Shown here: positions 1 to 7,292 of the stretch, piece after piece
Layout: each line of letters opens with the position of its first letter
How positions within the stretch are numbered: position 1 is the stretch's first letter
DNA from: Vibrio alfacsensis
GTDB lineage: Bacteria; Pseudomonadota; Gammaproteobacteria; Enterobacterales; Vibrionaceae
Length of the DNA: 64,000 nt
Assembly (NCBI RefSeq): GCF_003544875.1
Contig: NZ_CP032094.1
Location: forward strand, 434,001 to 498,000
Direction: 5' to 3'
Translations under genes and position numbers: made by a program
The notes under the pieces: generated by a model
Told to the model about the DNA's origin: nothing
What the model saw: only the letters and a program-made list of their open reading frames with translations
The model's database searches: none

Positions 1-1154
1 TCTCGCCACCAACTCATATAGGCAATATCCACTTTGCCAAACGGCGCGGCCATATCCCAATGGGTATCTTCTTCGACATACATCAGATCAACGTTTTTTT
101 CTTGAATACGAGATAAGCAAACGCTCAATGCAGCAGATCGAAGCAGGGGGTCTTGAGGCATGTAGATAGATACTCGCTTTTCAGAGTTACACATATCCAA
201 CACATGCAAATAATGCGCGTAAGAGGTGTAAGGAGGGCGAATTAATGCGCCTTTTGATGGATAGTGGAAAACAGAAAAATTCCCTAACGGATCCTCTACG
301 TTGCCACGAGCCAAAATCGTTTGGTATTTTTGGTCAATGCGTTCTCGTAACTTGTTGGATGGTTCTGGAGGCGCTTCACTGGCTTCTGCTGTGTATTCTT
401 GGGATACGAAGCGTGATACTTCATCGTAAGGATTGTGATCGATATTTGCGACAGGCTCATCAACAACAGAATAATTAACATGTTGGCATAGGATATAGCC
501 GGAATGCGCTTCTCCAGACACTATCCAATAAACACCATTATTACTTTTGGGTTGGAGAGCAACATAGTTCGATGCCAACTCGTAATGATTTGCATGGTTG
601 ACCCAGCGTGCATCAATCGTCGCGAGTTTACGGCGGCATCGGCTTGCAATATGGTCAACATGGTCATAAAACGTTTTTGGATTGATATTGAGCTTGCGGC
701 AGATCTCGCGAACAGAATAACCAGTAAACAGCAGCCCCATTAAATTTTCTTGGAACTGGAGCTTTTTATTGATTCCGGACCATTTGTCGACAAAAGTGCT
801 TTGACACGCTTTACACCGGTAACGTTGGCGATCGCCACTGTAACCAAAAGCATGGTAGAGGTGTTTATGGGTATGAACAGAAAGCCCAAAGTTGTCACAT
901 TCATCATTGCGACAAGCCGGTAACCCGTCACTGTGGACGTGCCTCAAACGATGAAGTTCATTAACCACATCGCGGTTATTAAGTAAGGGGGGGAAAGCTC
1001 CACACTCACGGCATACCATCGCCGGACGTTTAGGGTTAGCATGTTGCAAAACGTATCGCTTTGCATCACTCAATCCAAAGTTGTCACACGCCAATGTTTT
1101 ACAAAAGTTGAGTTGTAACCCATCTGCGTCCTTTGGCAGTTCGCCGTTAGACAC
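1..1154 (-). CDS. Partial zinc-ribbon/HTH protein, IS1 InsA-like N-terminus
   Basis: Reading the minus strand from a GTG at 1154-1152 gives at least 384 uninterrupted codons that run off the left edge. A GAGGGGG ribosome site lies just upstream. Two similar cysteine modules follow each other: C18-x4-C23 with C48-x2-C51, and C81-x4-C86 with C114-x2-C117. Both carry a CDNFGLS motif right after the second cysteine, so the module is internally duplicated. The second ends in a stretch resembling the zinc ribbon of IS1-type InsA proteins and is followed by a helix-turn-helix-like segment (about 135-165, VREICRKLNINPKTFYDHV). The remaining 220 residues match no family I recognise. DNA binding is inferred; a domesticated transposase-like regulator is possible. 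It lies 98 bp downstream of deoD on the same strand. I cannot assign a function. Confidence 0.7.
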   Translation of the reverse strand, partial: MSNGELPKDADGLQLNFCKTLACDNFGLSDAKRYVLQHANPKRPAMVCRECGAFPPLLNNRDVVNELHRLRHVHSDGLPACRNDECDNFGLSVHTHKHLYHAFGYSGDRQRYRCKACQSTFVDKWSGINKKLQFQENLMGLLFTGYSVREICRKLNINPKTFYDHVDHIASRCRRKLATIDARWVNHANHYELASNYVALQPKSNNGVYWIVSGEAHSGYILCQHVNYSVVDEPVANIDHNPYDEVSRFVSQEYTAEASEAPPEPSNKLRERIDQKYQTILARGNVEDPLGNFSVFHYPSKGALIRPPYTSYAHYLHVLDMCNSEKRVSIYMPQDPLLRSAALSVCLSRIQEKNVDLMYVEEDTHWDMAAPFGKVDIAYMSWWR

Positions 1155-1213
1155 AATCGCCCCCTCGGGATAATTCGAGCAGCCGGTCAGGCTCCGGCTG
1201 CAATTTACTACTT

Positions 1214-1242
1214 TACCCAAGAATCTCGGGGTTGCTTGGGTA
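1214..1242. repeat. Inverted repeat downstream of deoD
   Basis: TACCCAAG (1214-1221) and CTTGGGTA (1235-1242) form an 8-bp stem with a 13-nt loop just after the deoD stop. The T-rich flank is on the plus-strand side, so it is not a classical terminator for deoD. A second small stem (CAGCCGG/CCGGCTG) lies at 1180-1200. Function uncertain. Confidence 0.35.
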
Positions 1243-1252
1243 TATTTGTTTC

Positions 1253-1963
1253 TTAGATGTTGATTGCGGTTTCTAGAGCCACTTTCATCATGTCGTTGAA
1301 CGACTTTTGGCGCTCTTCAGAGCTTAGTTTTTCACCACGGATGATGTGGTCAGAAACCGTTAGGATAGTTAACGCTTTCGCGCCTAGGTCTGCAGCTACG
1401 CCGTAGATACCTGCCGCTTCCATATCTACACCTAGGATGCCTAGTTTTTCCATCTTCTCGAAGATGTCTGCTTCTGGTGTGTAGAAAAGATCAGCAGAGA
1501 ACACGTTACCCACTTTTACAGGTACGTTTTGAGAGCGAGCTTGGTTAACTGCTTCTTCTAGAAGACCGTAGTCAGCGATTGCCGCGAAGTCGTGGTTGTT
1601 GAAACGGATACGGTTAACTTTTGAGTCTGTAGAGGCCCCCATACCGATAACAACGTCCATCAGTTTAACGTCGTCACGTACCGCACCACAGCTACCTACA
1701 CGGATTACGTTTTTCACGCCGTATTCAGCGATCAGCTCGTGTACGTAGATACAGCAAGATGGGATACCCATACCGTGGCCCATTACAGACACTTTCTTAC
1801 CTTTGTATGTACCAGTAAAACCGAACATGTTGCGAACATCACAAACTTGTTTCACATCTTCTAGGAACGTTTCTGCAATGTATTTTGCGCGCAACGGGTC
1901 GCCTGGCATTAGAACGGTTTCTGCGAAATCACCTGGTTGTGCGTTAATGTGTGGGGTTGCCAT
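1253..1963 (-). CDS. deoD: Purine-nucleoside phosphorylase, DeoD type
   Basis: This 236-residue cytosolic enzyme splits purine (deoxy)nucleosides with phosphate to give the base and (deoxy)ribose-1-phosphate in purine salvage. The sequence fits the hexameric DeoD family end to end: MATPHINA start, the [10 protein letters not shown] phosphate-loop region near residue 20, the GMGIPS segment near 65, the VDMEAAG substrate-binding segment near 180, and a C-terminal VSDH containing the catalytic aspartate near 204. Length is standard. The ATG is preceded by GGAGAG. It stands alone, without the deoC/deoA/deoB genes of a classical deo operon, which is consistent with a second, accessory deoD copy as seen in many vibrios (family knowledge; location inferred). 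Confidence 0.95.
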   Translation of the reverse strand: MATPHINAQPGDFAETVLMPGDPLRAKYIAETFLEDVKQVCDVRNMFGFTGTYKGKKVSVMGHGMGIPSCCIYVHELIAEYGVKNVIRVGSCGAVRDDVKLMDVVIGMGASTDSKVNRIRFNNHDFAAIADYGLLEEAVNQARSQNVPVKVGNVFSADLFYTPEADIFEKMEKLGILGVDMEAAGIYGVAADLGAKALTILTVSDHIIRGEKLSSEERQKSFNDMMKVALETAINI

Positions 1964-2270
1964 AAGTGCTCTCCAAAGTTTTGTTCAGATAAAACGCCTC
2001 TAGTATAGGACGCTATTACCAATTCTGTTGAACTTGTTCGTTTTCGTTGAGGCAATAATATCGGGACGGCCAAGAGGTACTTGAGAGTTAAGTCACAAAA
2101 TGGTTCGTTTTCTCAGTGGAATTCCTCGTTGATAACTAAATCTGTTGAAAGCGATGAGGCAATCGATTTGCTCGTGAGTCATTCAGTGGCTTCGTCGGCT
2201 TTTCTAGGCATGCCAATATTTTTTAAAAATTTTCTGATCGAATCTAAGATGTGCTAGTAGAAGCTAGTGT
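1964..2270. other. Intergenic region between deoD and the photolyase operon
   Basis: This divergent spacer holds the promoters for deoD (minus) and the left part of the control region of the plus-strand operon. No ORF with a plausible ribosome site and no clear RNA structure was seen. Confidence 0.4.
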
Positions 2271-2339
2271 TGTACAAATTAATATCTTGTACAAACTTAT
2301 ATCACTTGCTATAAGTTATACAACAAAACATTTTGTATA
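2271..2339 (+). promoter_or_regulatory. Probable LitR/CarH-type operator and promoter of the photolyase operon
   Basis: TGTACA at 2271-2276 and again at 2289-2294 are separated by exactly 12 bp. Related TATACA (2317-2322) and TGTATA (2334-2339) elements follow. A promoter can be read as TTGTAC (2288-2293), 16 bp, TATAAG (2310-2315) with an extended TGC before the -10. The second TGTACA overlaps the -35, the arrangement expected for repression. Paired TGTACA-like half-sites are typical of light-responsive MerR regulators of the LitR/CarH group, and such a MerR gene is the second gene of this operon. Autoregulation is inferred. Confidence 0.6.
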
Positions 2340-2352
2340 GGGATGCGTCATC

Positions 2353-3303
2353 ATGGAATCATCAATCAAAGTAGGTATTAGTTCTTGTGTAATGGGTCAA
2401 CGTGTACGTTTCGACTCAGGACACAAAATCAGCAACTTCGTTACTAAAGAATTAGATGGATACTTCAGTTTCGTGCCTGTATGTCCAGAAGTGGGGGTTG
2501 GCATGACAGTGCCTAGACCAACCATTCGCCTAGTGAGTAACGAAGAGCGCATTGCATTGGTCGAAACCAAAAATCCTGAAAACGACCATACCGATAAAAT
2601 GCTGACGTACTCGGAAAACAAAGTGAACGAGCTTCAAAGGGAACAGTTGTGTGGCTACATCGTATGTGCCAAATCCCCGACTTGCGGCATGGAACGCGTA
2701 AAAGTATACAGTAAGAACAATGCGGCGAAAGAGGGGGTGGGGCTATATACCAAGACCTTAATGGAAAATATGCCGTGGCTACCCGTTGAAGAAGATGGAC
2801 GCTTGAATGACCCAGTACTTAAAGAGAACTTCATTACCCGCGTTTATTGTTTGAATGACTTTTATGAGTCGATGGGCGGAGAGCCAACCCGCGGCAAGAT
2901 CATCGAGTTTCACTCTCGCTATAAGTTAACGTTAATGGCGCATCACCCAGAATCGTATAAATCGTTAGGGCGTTTAGTCGCAGATATCGCGAGTTATGAT
3001 ATGGATACTTTTCATAGTCTGTATCGCCTAGGTTTAATGAAAGCGTTGCAGAATCGAGCAAGCCGTAAAAATAACACAAACGTTTTGATGCACTTGCAAG
3101 GTTACTTTAAGCGCTCACTGAATCCAGAAGAAAAAGCCGAGCTGGCTACCGTGATCAGTGATTATCGTACAGGCGTATTGCCGTTGCTTGCACCTCTTAC
3201 GCTGATTAAGCACTACCTTAATGCTTACCCAGATGAGTATTTACAAAAGCAAAAATACATAGACCCACATCCACAGGAGATGAGATTACGCTATGGTTTG
3301 TAG
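2353..3303 (+). CDS. DUF523-DUF1722 (YbgA-like) protein
   Basis: The 316-residue protein joins an N-terminal DUF523 domain (about 1-150) to a C-terminal DUF1722/YbgA domain (about 190-310). DUF523 proteins characterised as TudS are [4Fe-4S] enzymes that desulfurate thiouracil; their three cluster cysteines appear to correspond to C12 (SSCVMG), C44 (PVCPE) and C111 (SPTCGM). C100 and C105 are extra. The signature is intact, so an iron-sulfur cluster is likely, but the substrate here is unknown. It is the first gene of a three-gene operon with a MerR regulator (11-bp overlap) and photolyase. YbgA also neighbours phrB in E. coli, so a role linked to photodamage or thiolated bases is a reasonable inference. 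Confidence 0.85.
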   Translation: MESSIKVGISSCVMGQRVRFDSGHKISNFVTKELDGYFSFVPVCPEVGVGMTVPRPTIRLVSNEERIALVETKNPENDHTDKMLTYSENKVNELQREQLCGYIVCAKSPTCGMERVKVYSKNNAAKEGVGLYTKTLMENMPWLPVEEDGRLNDPVLKENFITRVYCLNDFYESMGGEPTRGKIIEFHSRYKLTLMAHHPESYKSLGRLVADIASYDMDTFHSLYRLGLMKALQNRASRKNNTNVLMHLQGYFKRSLNPEEKAELATVISDYRTGVLPLLAPLTLIKHYLNAYPDEYLQKQKYIDPHPQEMRLRYGL

Positions 3304-4069
3304 CAAAGAAGAGAAATTATATGCTATCCGAGATGTTTCAGAGCTAACCGGTGTTAAGCCGGTTACGCTTCGCGCTTGGCAACGACGCTACAACTTAATA
3401 CAGCCACAGAGAACAGACAAAGGTCATCGCGTATTTCGTCAACAAGATGTCGATGTTATTCGTGAGGTGCAAAGTTGGTTAGCGAAAGGGGTTGCGATAG
3501 GTAAGGTAAAAGATTTACTTGGACAACCAACCAGCACATCGTTACCCCTTAATGAGCAACATTTAGAAGAAGTGGTGGTAGTTCTGGAAGCTTTGGCTGC
3601 GCTCAATAAAGGCAAGACGGAAACGTTGTTGTCACGAGTGCTAAAAGAATACCCTCTAGATATTGTTGTTGAACAGTTTATCAATCCAATATTGGACGCT
3701 CTTGAGCTCGTTAAAATTTCCTTACGATCTTTGCAGATGGGGTTATTCCAGACTTGTTTGATTACTCGGCTTGCGTATGTCGTAGAATCCGAGAACAAAG
3801 CGTCAAAAAAAGGAAAATGTTTACTCATTAGCTTCGATCAAGTTCGGATTACAGATAGTTGGATACAAGCAGCGAAGCTTTGCGAACAGGGTTATCACAT
3901 CACTCTGATTGATAGAGTAGAAGATATATCAGGTTTGATTGATCACGAGGTGTTGTCTCGATATCAGTTTGTGCATTTCTTCTCTAACAAAGCATTGCCT
4001 AATAAGCAGGTGGAAGCGTTAACCTCGCTACAAAAACAGCTACCAGAAAAATTCAGTTCTCTGAAGTGA
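3293..4069 (+). CDS. MerR-family regulator, LitR/CarH-like, B12 motif apparently missing
   Basis: The 258-residue protein starts with a MerR winged helix (about 10-75: YAIRDVSELTGV, TLRAWQRRYNL, KGHRVF). The middle (about 90-160) is helical like the cap of cobalamin-binding light sensors. The C-terminal part begins with a Rossmann-like strand (KCLLISFDQVRI) where CarH/LitR carry an ExHxxG-type cobalamin motif, but the ligand histidine is not visible. It may therefore have lost B12 binding or rely on a partner. The start overlaps the upstream gene by 11 bp, implying translational coupling. It probably represses its own operon through the TGTACA sites upstream, and photolyase follows downstream. 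Regulatory role by family and context; ligand unknown. Confidence 0.8.
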   Translation: MVCSKEEKLYAIRDVSELTGVKPVTLRAWQRRYNLIQPQRTDKGHRVFRQQDVDVIREVQSWLAKGVAIGKVKDLLGQPTSTSLPLNEQHLEEVVVVLEALAALNKGKTETLLSRVLKEYPLDIVVEQFINPILDALELVKISLRSLQMGLFQTCLITRLAYVVESENKASKKGKCLLISFDQVRITDSWIQAAKLCEQGYHITLIDRVEDISGLIDHEVLSRYQFVHFFSNKALPNKQVEALTSLQKQLPEKFSSLK

Positions 4070-4122
4070 TAGAAAAGCTGCATTTTACCGACTAAGTATA
4101 TTTTCGTAGCTAGCCACACTTT

Positions 4123-4176
4123 CGCTATTAACCGTACTCTCGTAATTAACCGTACTCTCGTAATTAACGGTGTTCT
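4123..4176 (+). repeat. Three tandem 18-bp repeats upstream of phrB
   Basis: Units at 4123-4140, 4141-4158 and 4159-4176 share the core CGTAATTAACCGTACTCT; the first differs at one or two bases and the third is more diverged. They lie in the 156-bp gap between the MerR gene and photolyase, 50 bp before the phrB start. They could be regulator sites or simple slippage products. Confidence 0.8.
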
Positions 4177-4225
4177 CTTGAATAACTGCTTTCCTGTGAG
4201 TCACTACACACCTTAAGGAGATAAC

Positions 4226-5641
4226 ATGATTCTGGTTTGGTTTCGACGTGACTTAAGAACCATCGACCATACGGCATTGAGTGTGGCACTTAGCTCTGGG
4301 GAGCCAGTGGTCGCTTGTTTTGTTGCAACACCAGAGCAGTGGCATCAACATCACATGTCGCCAATGCAAGCTGACATGATTGCTCGTCGCTTGCATTGCC
4401 TTAATGAGGAACTGACTGAGCTTAACATTCCATTTCTATATCAAGAAGTGCCGAGCTTTTGTGATGTAACTGAGACTATTGTGGGGTGGGGGACGTCGCT
4501 AGGGATCAGCAAAGTGATGGTGAATATACACTATGAAGTGAATGAGCAATCGCTAGATAGAGAAGTTTCAAGCTCGTTGAATGAACAAGGTGTGGCGTTC
4601 GAAGCCTTCCACGATAAATGTGTGCATGCACCAACAACGGTCCTCAATAAGCAAGGGGAATACTTTAAAGTATTTACGCCGTTCAAACGAGCTTGGTTAC
4701 AGAAGTTTAAAATGCCGATTGTGTCGAAGCCGCAACCTCAAGCGGCACTTAAAGCACGTATATTTGGTCCTCTCTCAACAGACCGTTATCATGATAATGT
4801 TTCATTCAGTTATCCGCGTGAATCAAGTCAACAATGGCATGCATCAACCCGCGAGATTCTTCACCAGCTGCGAGTGTTTGTGCGAGAAAGAAGTGATGCG
4901 TATCGAGAGGAGCGGGACTTCCCAGCAATAGACGGAACGAGTCAGCTATCACCTTATTTGGCTATCGGTGCGCTTTCACCAAGGCAATGCATAGCAAGAC
5001 TTTATGCTGAGAGCTCGATTCCAGACTTGTCCGATGGTAAAGCAACGTGGCTAAGTGAAATTATTTGGCGTGAGTTCTATCAGCACTTGCTTGTGTTTGA
5101 ACCGAAGCTTGTCAAAGGTAAGGGATTCATTCCATGGGAAGAAAAGATCCAATGGTCTTACGACGAACAAGCTTTCGAACGCTGGAAAACCGGTTCAACC
5201 GGGTATCCCATTATTGATGCGGCAATGCGTCAACTTAACTTGACTGGCTGGATGCACAATCGACTGCGCATGGTTGTCGCAAGCTTCTTAACCAAAGATC
5301 TTCACATTGATTGGCGTTGGGGGGAGGCTTATTTCATGAGCAAACTGGTTGATGGTGACTTTGCGGCAAATAATGGTGGTTGGCAGTGGTCGGCATCAAC
5401 TGGGTGTGATGGTCAGCCTTACTTTCGTATTTTTAATCCCATCAGTCAGGGGCAAAGGTTTGATGCGGATGGTGCATTTATAAGACATTGGATCCCCGAG
5501 CTTAGGGCTGTACCAAACAAGTTCATTCACAATCCTTGGCTTTGGCAGGATTTTTCTTTACTGGATTATCACAAGCCGATGGTTGATCATAAGGTAGAAA
5601 GAGAGATAACCTTACAGCTGTTCAAAAATGCCAAGGAATAG
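4226..5641 (+). CDS. phrB: Deoxyribodipyrimidine (CPD) photolyase
   Basis: This 471-residue enzyme uses blue light and FAD to reverse cyclobutane pyrimidine dimers. The N-terminal alpha/beta antenna domain opens with LVWFRRDLRTIDHTAL. The C-terminal FAD domain shows WLSEIIWREFYQHLL, the MHNRLRM segment, the TKDLHIDWRWGE segment and the DGDFAANNGGWQW stretch that are typical of class I CPD photolyases. Length is normal for the family. AAGGAG lies 8 nt before the ATG. It ends the operon with the DUF523-DUF1722 and MerR genes, so light-induced expression is likely. The next gene begins only 6 bp after the stop, so readthrough into the L,D-transpeptidase gene is possible. Confidence 0.95.
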   Translation: MILVWFRRDLRTIDHTALSVALSSGEPVVACFVATPEQWHQHHMSPMQADMIARRLHCLNEELTELNIPFLYQEVPSFCDVTETIVGWGTSLGISKVMVNIHYEVNEQSLDREVSSSLNEQGVAFEAFHDKCVHAPTTVLNKQGEYFKVFTPFKRAWLQKFKMPIVSKPQPQAALKARIFGPLSTDRYHDNVSFSYPRESSQQWHASTREILHQLRVFVRERSDAYREERDFPAIDGTSQLSPYLAIGALSPRQCIARLYAESSIPDLSDGKATWLSEIIWREFYQHLLVFEPKLVKGKGFIPWEEKIQWSYDEQAFERWKTGSTGYPIIDAAMRQLNLTGWMHNRLRMVVASFLTKDLHIDWRWGEAYFMSKLVDGDFAANNGGWQWSASTGCDGQPYFRIFNPISQGQRFDADGAFIRHWIPELRAVPNKFIHNPWLWQDFSLLDYHKPMVDHKVEREITLQLFKNAKE

Positions 5642-5647
5642 AGAGAG

Positions 5648-6574
5648 ATGCCTAGCAAGAAGCGATCAATGCATATCGCTAAACGTACCCTGTTATCCAT
5701 TTCATTGTCTTTAGTGAGTAGTTTGTCATTTGCAAAAATGTATGAATTACCAGATGACGGTGCTCGTGTTATTGGTCGTATGGAAAACCATGTGGTCCAA
5801 CATGGTGAGACGATGGCCAATATTGCGAAGCAGTATGATGTGGGTATGTTAGCTTTGATGGCGGCAAACAAAGGCGTGGATCCTTTTCTTCCTAGAGAGG
5901 GGCATGTTCTTACTATTCCTACTCAGTTAATCATGCCGGATGTACCACATAAAGGCATCGTGATTAACCTAGCAGAGCTAAGACTTTATTACTTCCCACC
6001 CAAAGAAAATATTGTGCATGTCTTCCCGGTTGGAATCGGACGCATTGGTAGAGATACACCGGTGATGACGACGAGCATCAGTCAGAAGCGACCAAATCCA
6101 ACGTGGACTCCGCCTGCATCTATCCGTGCAGAGTACAAGGCGAAAGGCGTCGATTTACCTGCGGTAGTTCCTGCAGGCCCGGATAACCCCCTCGGTTTGT
6201 TTGCTTTACGCTTAGCATATGGTAACGGTGAATATTTGATCCATGGTACGAATAAAGACTTTGGCATTGGTATGCGCGTGAGTGCGGGCTGTATACGTAT
6301 GGACCCAAATGATATCGAATGGTTGTTTGAGAAAGTACGTCGCGGAGAAAAAGTACGTATTATCAATGAGCCAGTGAAAGTGACGCTAGAACCTGACCGT
6401 AGTGTGTTTGTCGAGGCGCATGAACCGCTAACGCGTAGCAATGGTGAAAAAGACGATTTGTCTTTACCAAAAGAGTTGGGCTGGTGGCTAGATGAATTTG
6501 GCTTGACGGATGTAAAAGCGAAAGCAACGATTGCGGCTCAAAATGGTGTACCAGTAGAAATTACCGCGCCTTAA
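5648..6574 (+). CDS. LysM-containing L,D-transpeptidase (ErfK/YbiS family)
   Basis: The 308-residue periplasmic enzyme has a signal peptide (1 to about 29, ending SSLSFA), a LysM-like segment (about 48-92, VVQHGETMANIAKQY), and a YkuD domain (about 103-240). The active-site motif is complete: H199-G200, S212, G214-C215-I-R, with C215 the nucleophile. Enzymes of this group attach the Braun lipoprotein to meso-diaminopimelate of peptidoglycan, or make 3-3 cross-links. The convergent neighbour is an Lpp-like lipoprotein ending in lysine, which favours the lipoprotein-anchoring role. The start is 6 bp after the photolyase stop, with GAGAG as ribosome site. Residues beyond about 240 are a C-terminal extension common in this family. 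Confidence 0.93.
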   Translation: MPSKKRSMHIAKRTLLSISLSLVSSLSFAKMYELPDDGARVIGRMENHVVQHGETMANIAKQYDVGMLALMAANKGVDPFLPREGHVLTIPTQLIMPDVPHKGIVINLAELRLYYFPPKENIVHVFPVGIGRIGRDTPVMTTSISQKRPNPTWTPPASIRAEYKAKGVDLPAVVPAGPDNPLGLFALRLAYGNGEYLIHGTNKDFGIGMRVSAGCIRMDPNDIEWLFEKVRRGEKVRIINEPVKVTLEPDRSVFVEAHEPLTRSNGEKDDLSLPKELGWWLDEFGLTDVKAKATIAAQNGVPVEITAP

Positions 6575-6591
6575 CAGCTGTTAAAGCGCGG
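6564..6591. terminator. Convergent hairpin between L,D-transpeptidase and lpp-like genes
   Basis: CCGCGC (6564-6569) pairs with GCGCGG (6586-6591), and the enclosed TTAACAGCTGTTAA is also self-complementary, giving a nearly perfect 28-nt hairpin that includes the transpeptidase stop codon. It can serve both strands; T-tracts are weak. Confidence 0.6.
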
Positions 6592-6606
6592 CAGTAAAGC
6601 GATAAC

Positions 6607-6861
6607 TTACTTAGTGTAAGATTGAGCGATGTTGTCGATTCGCTCATTTGCACGTGCTGCTTCTTCTTGTGCTGACATTGCCGCGTTACCAGCAGCTTGA
6701 ACGTTAGACTGTAGAGACTGAACGTCTTGGCTTAGTTGGCTAACTTGGTTGCTTAGCTCGTCTAGTTTTGCTGCGTTTGCCATTGCTGCATCATCAGATG
6801 AAGCACAACCAGCTAGTAGAAGTACTGAAGCTGCTGCAGCTGCGATCAACGTTTTGTTCAT
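6607..6861 (-). CDS. lpp: Braun-type major outer-membrane lipoprotein (Lpp-like)
   Basis: The 84-residue precursor has a lipoprotein signal with lipobox LAGC (lipidated C19). The mature part is a heptad-rich coiled coil (KLDELSNQVSQLSQDVQSL and onward), as in the trimeric Lpp helix. It ends in YTK; the terminal lysine is what L,D-transpeptidases link to peptidoglycan. It would tether the outer membrane to the wall. AAGGAG precedes the ATG. It converges on the L,D-transpeptidase gene 32 bp away, a telling enzyme-substrate pairing. Slightly longer than E. coli Lpp (78 aa), with alanine-rich spacing after the lipobox. Confidence 0.92.
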   Translation of the reverse strand: MNKTLIAAAAASVLLLAGCASSDDAAMANAAKLDELSNQVSQLSQDVQSLQSNVQAAGNAAMSAQEEAARANERIDNIAQSYTK

Positions 6862-7292
6862 GTAAGAACTCCTTGCTTATAGTGAAAGTTCTACGCTATT
6901 AACAACATGCCATATAGTCGTAGAGTTAAGTGTGGATAAATTCTATCAGTACATGATGTAGCAAAAGTCAAAAAAATCCAAGAATTTCATAGGCTACTCG
7001 CATTCAATGTTTACTTGGGCTTTACAAAAGTAAGCTCTACGTCAAAAACATTAAAAGTCGGCCTTACAACAGGTCAATTTGCCACTTGCCTGATATCAAT
7101 AATTTAGACGATATTCCAATAAAATAAAGTTTCTAATGGAAACTTCATTGCGCGTGAACAATAAGTTTGTGTGATCTCTATCTATACTCATAGGATTTGC
7201 GGTACTATACCGAGCTTTTATTTTTTGCTGCATTTAAAGCGGAAATGACACTGAGAAGCGCTGAGACGCTTATTGATTTATTGGAGAATACT
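6862..7292. other. Divergent intergenic region between lpp and helicase
   Basis: This AT-rich region must hold the lpp promoter (minus) and the helicase promoter (plus). An in-frame extension of the helicase ORF to a TTG at 7197 is open but lacks a ribosome site and family similarity. The long leader is compatible with the cold-regulated leaders of DEAD-box genes, but I see no decisive motif. Confidence 0.4.

Noticed and set aside
1..1154. Complete insertion sequence
   Set aside because: Only an InsA-like zinc ribbon and HTH are seen; no terminal inverted repeats or DDE transposase were identified within the window.
7197..7292. Extended helicase N-terminus from TTG 7197
   Set aside because: No ribosome site there and the family starts at QFKDLGL, which follows GGAG and TTG at 7293.
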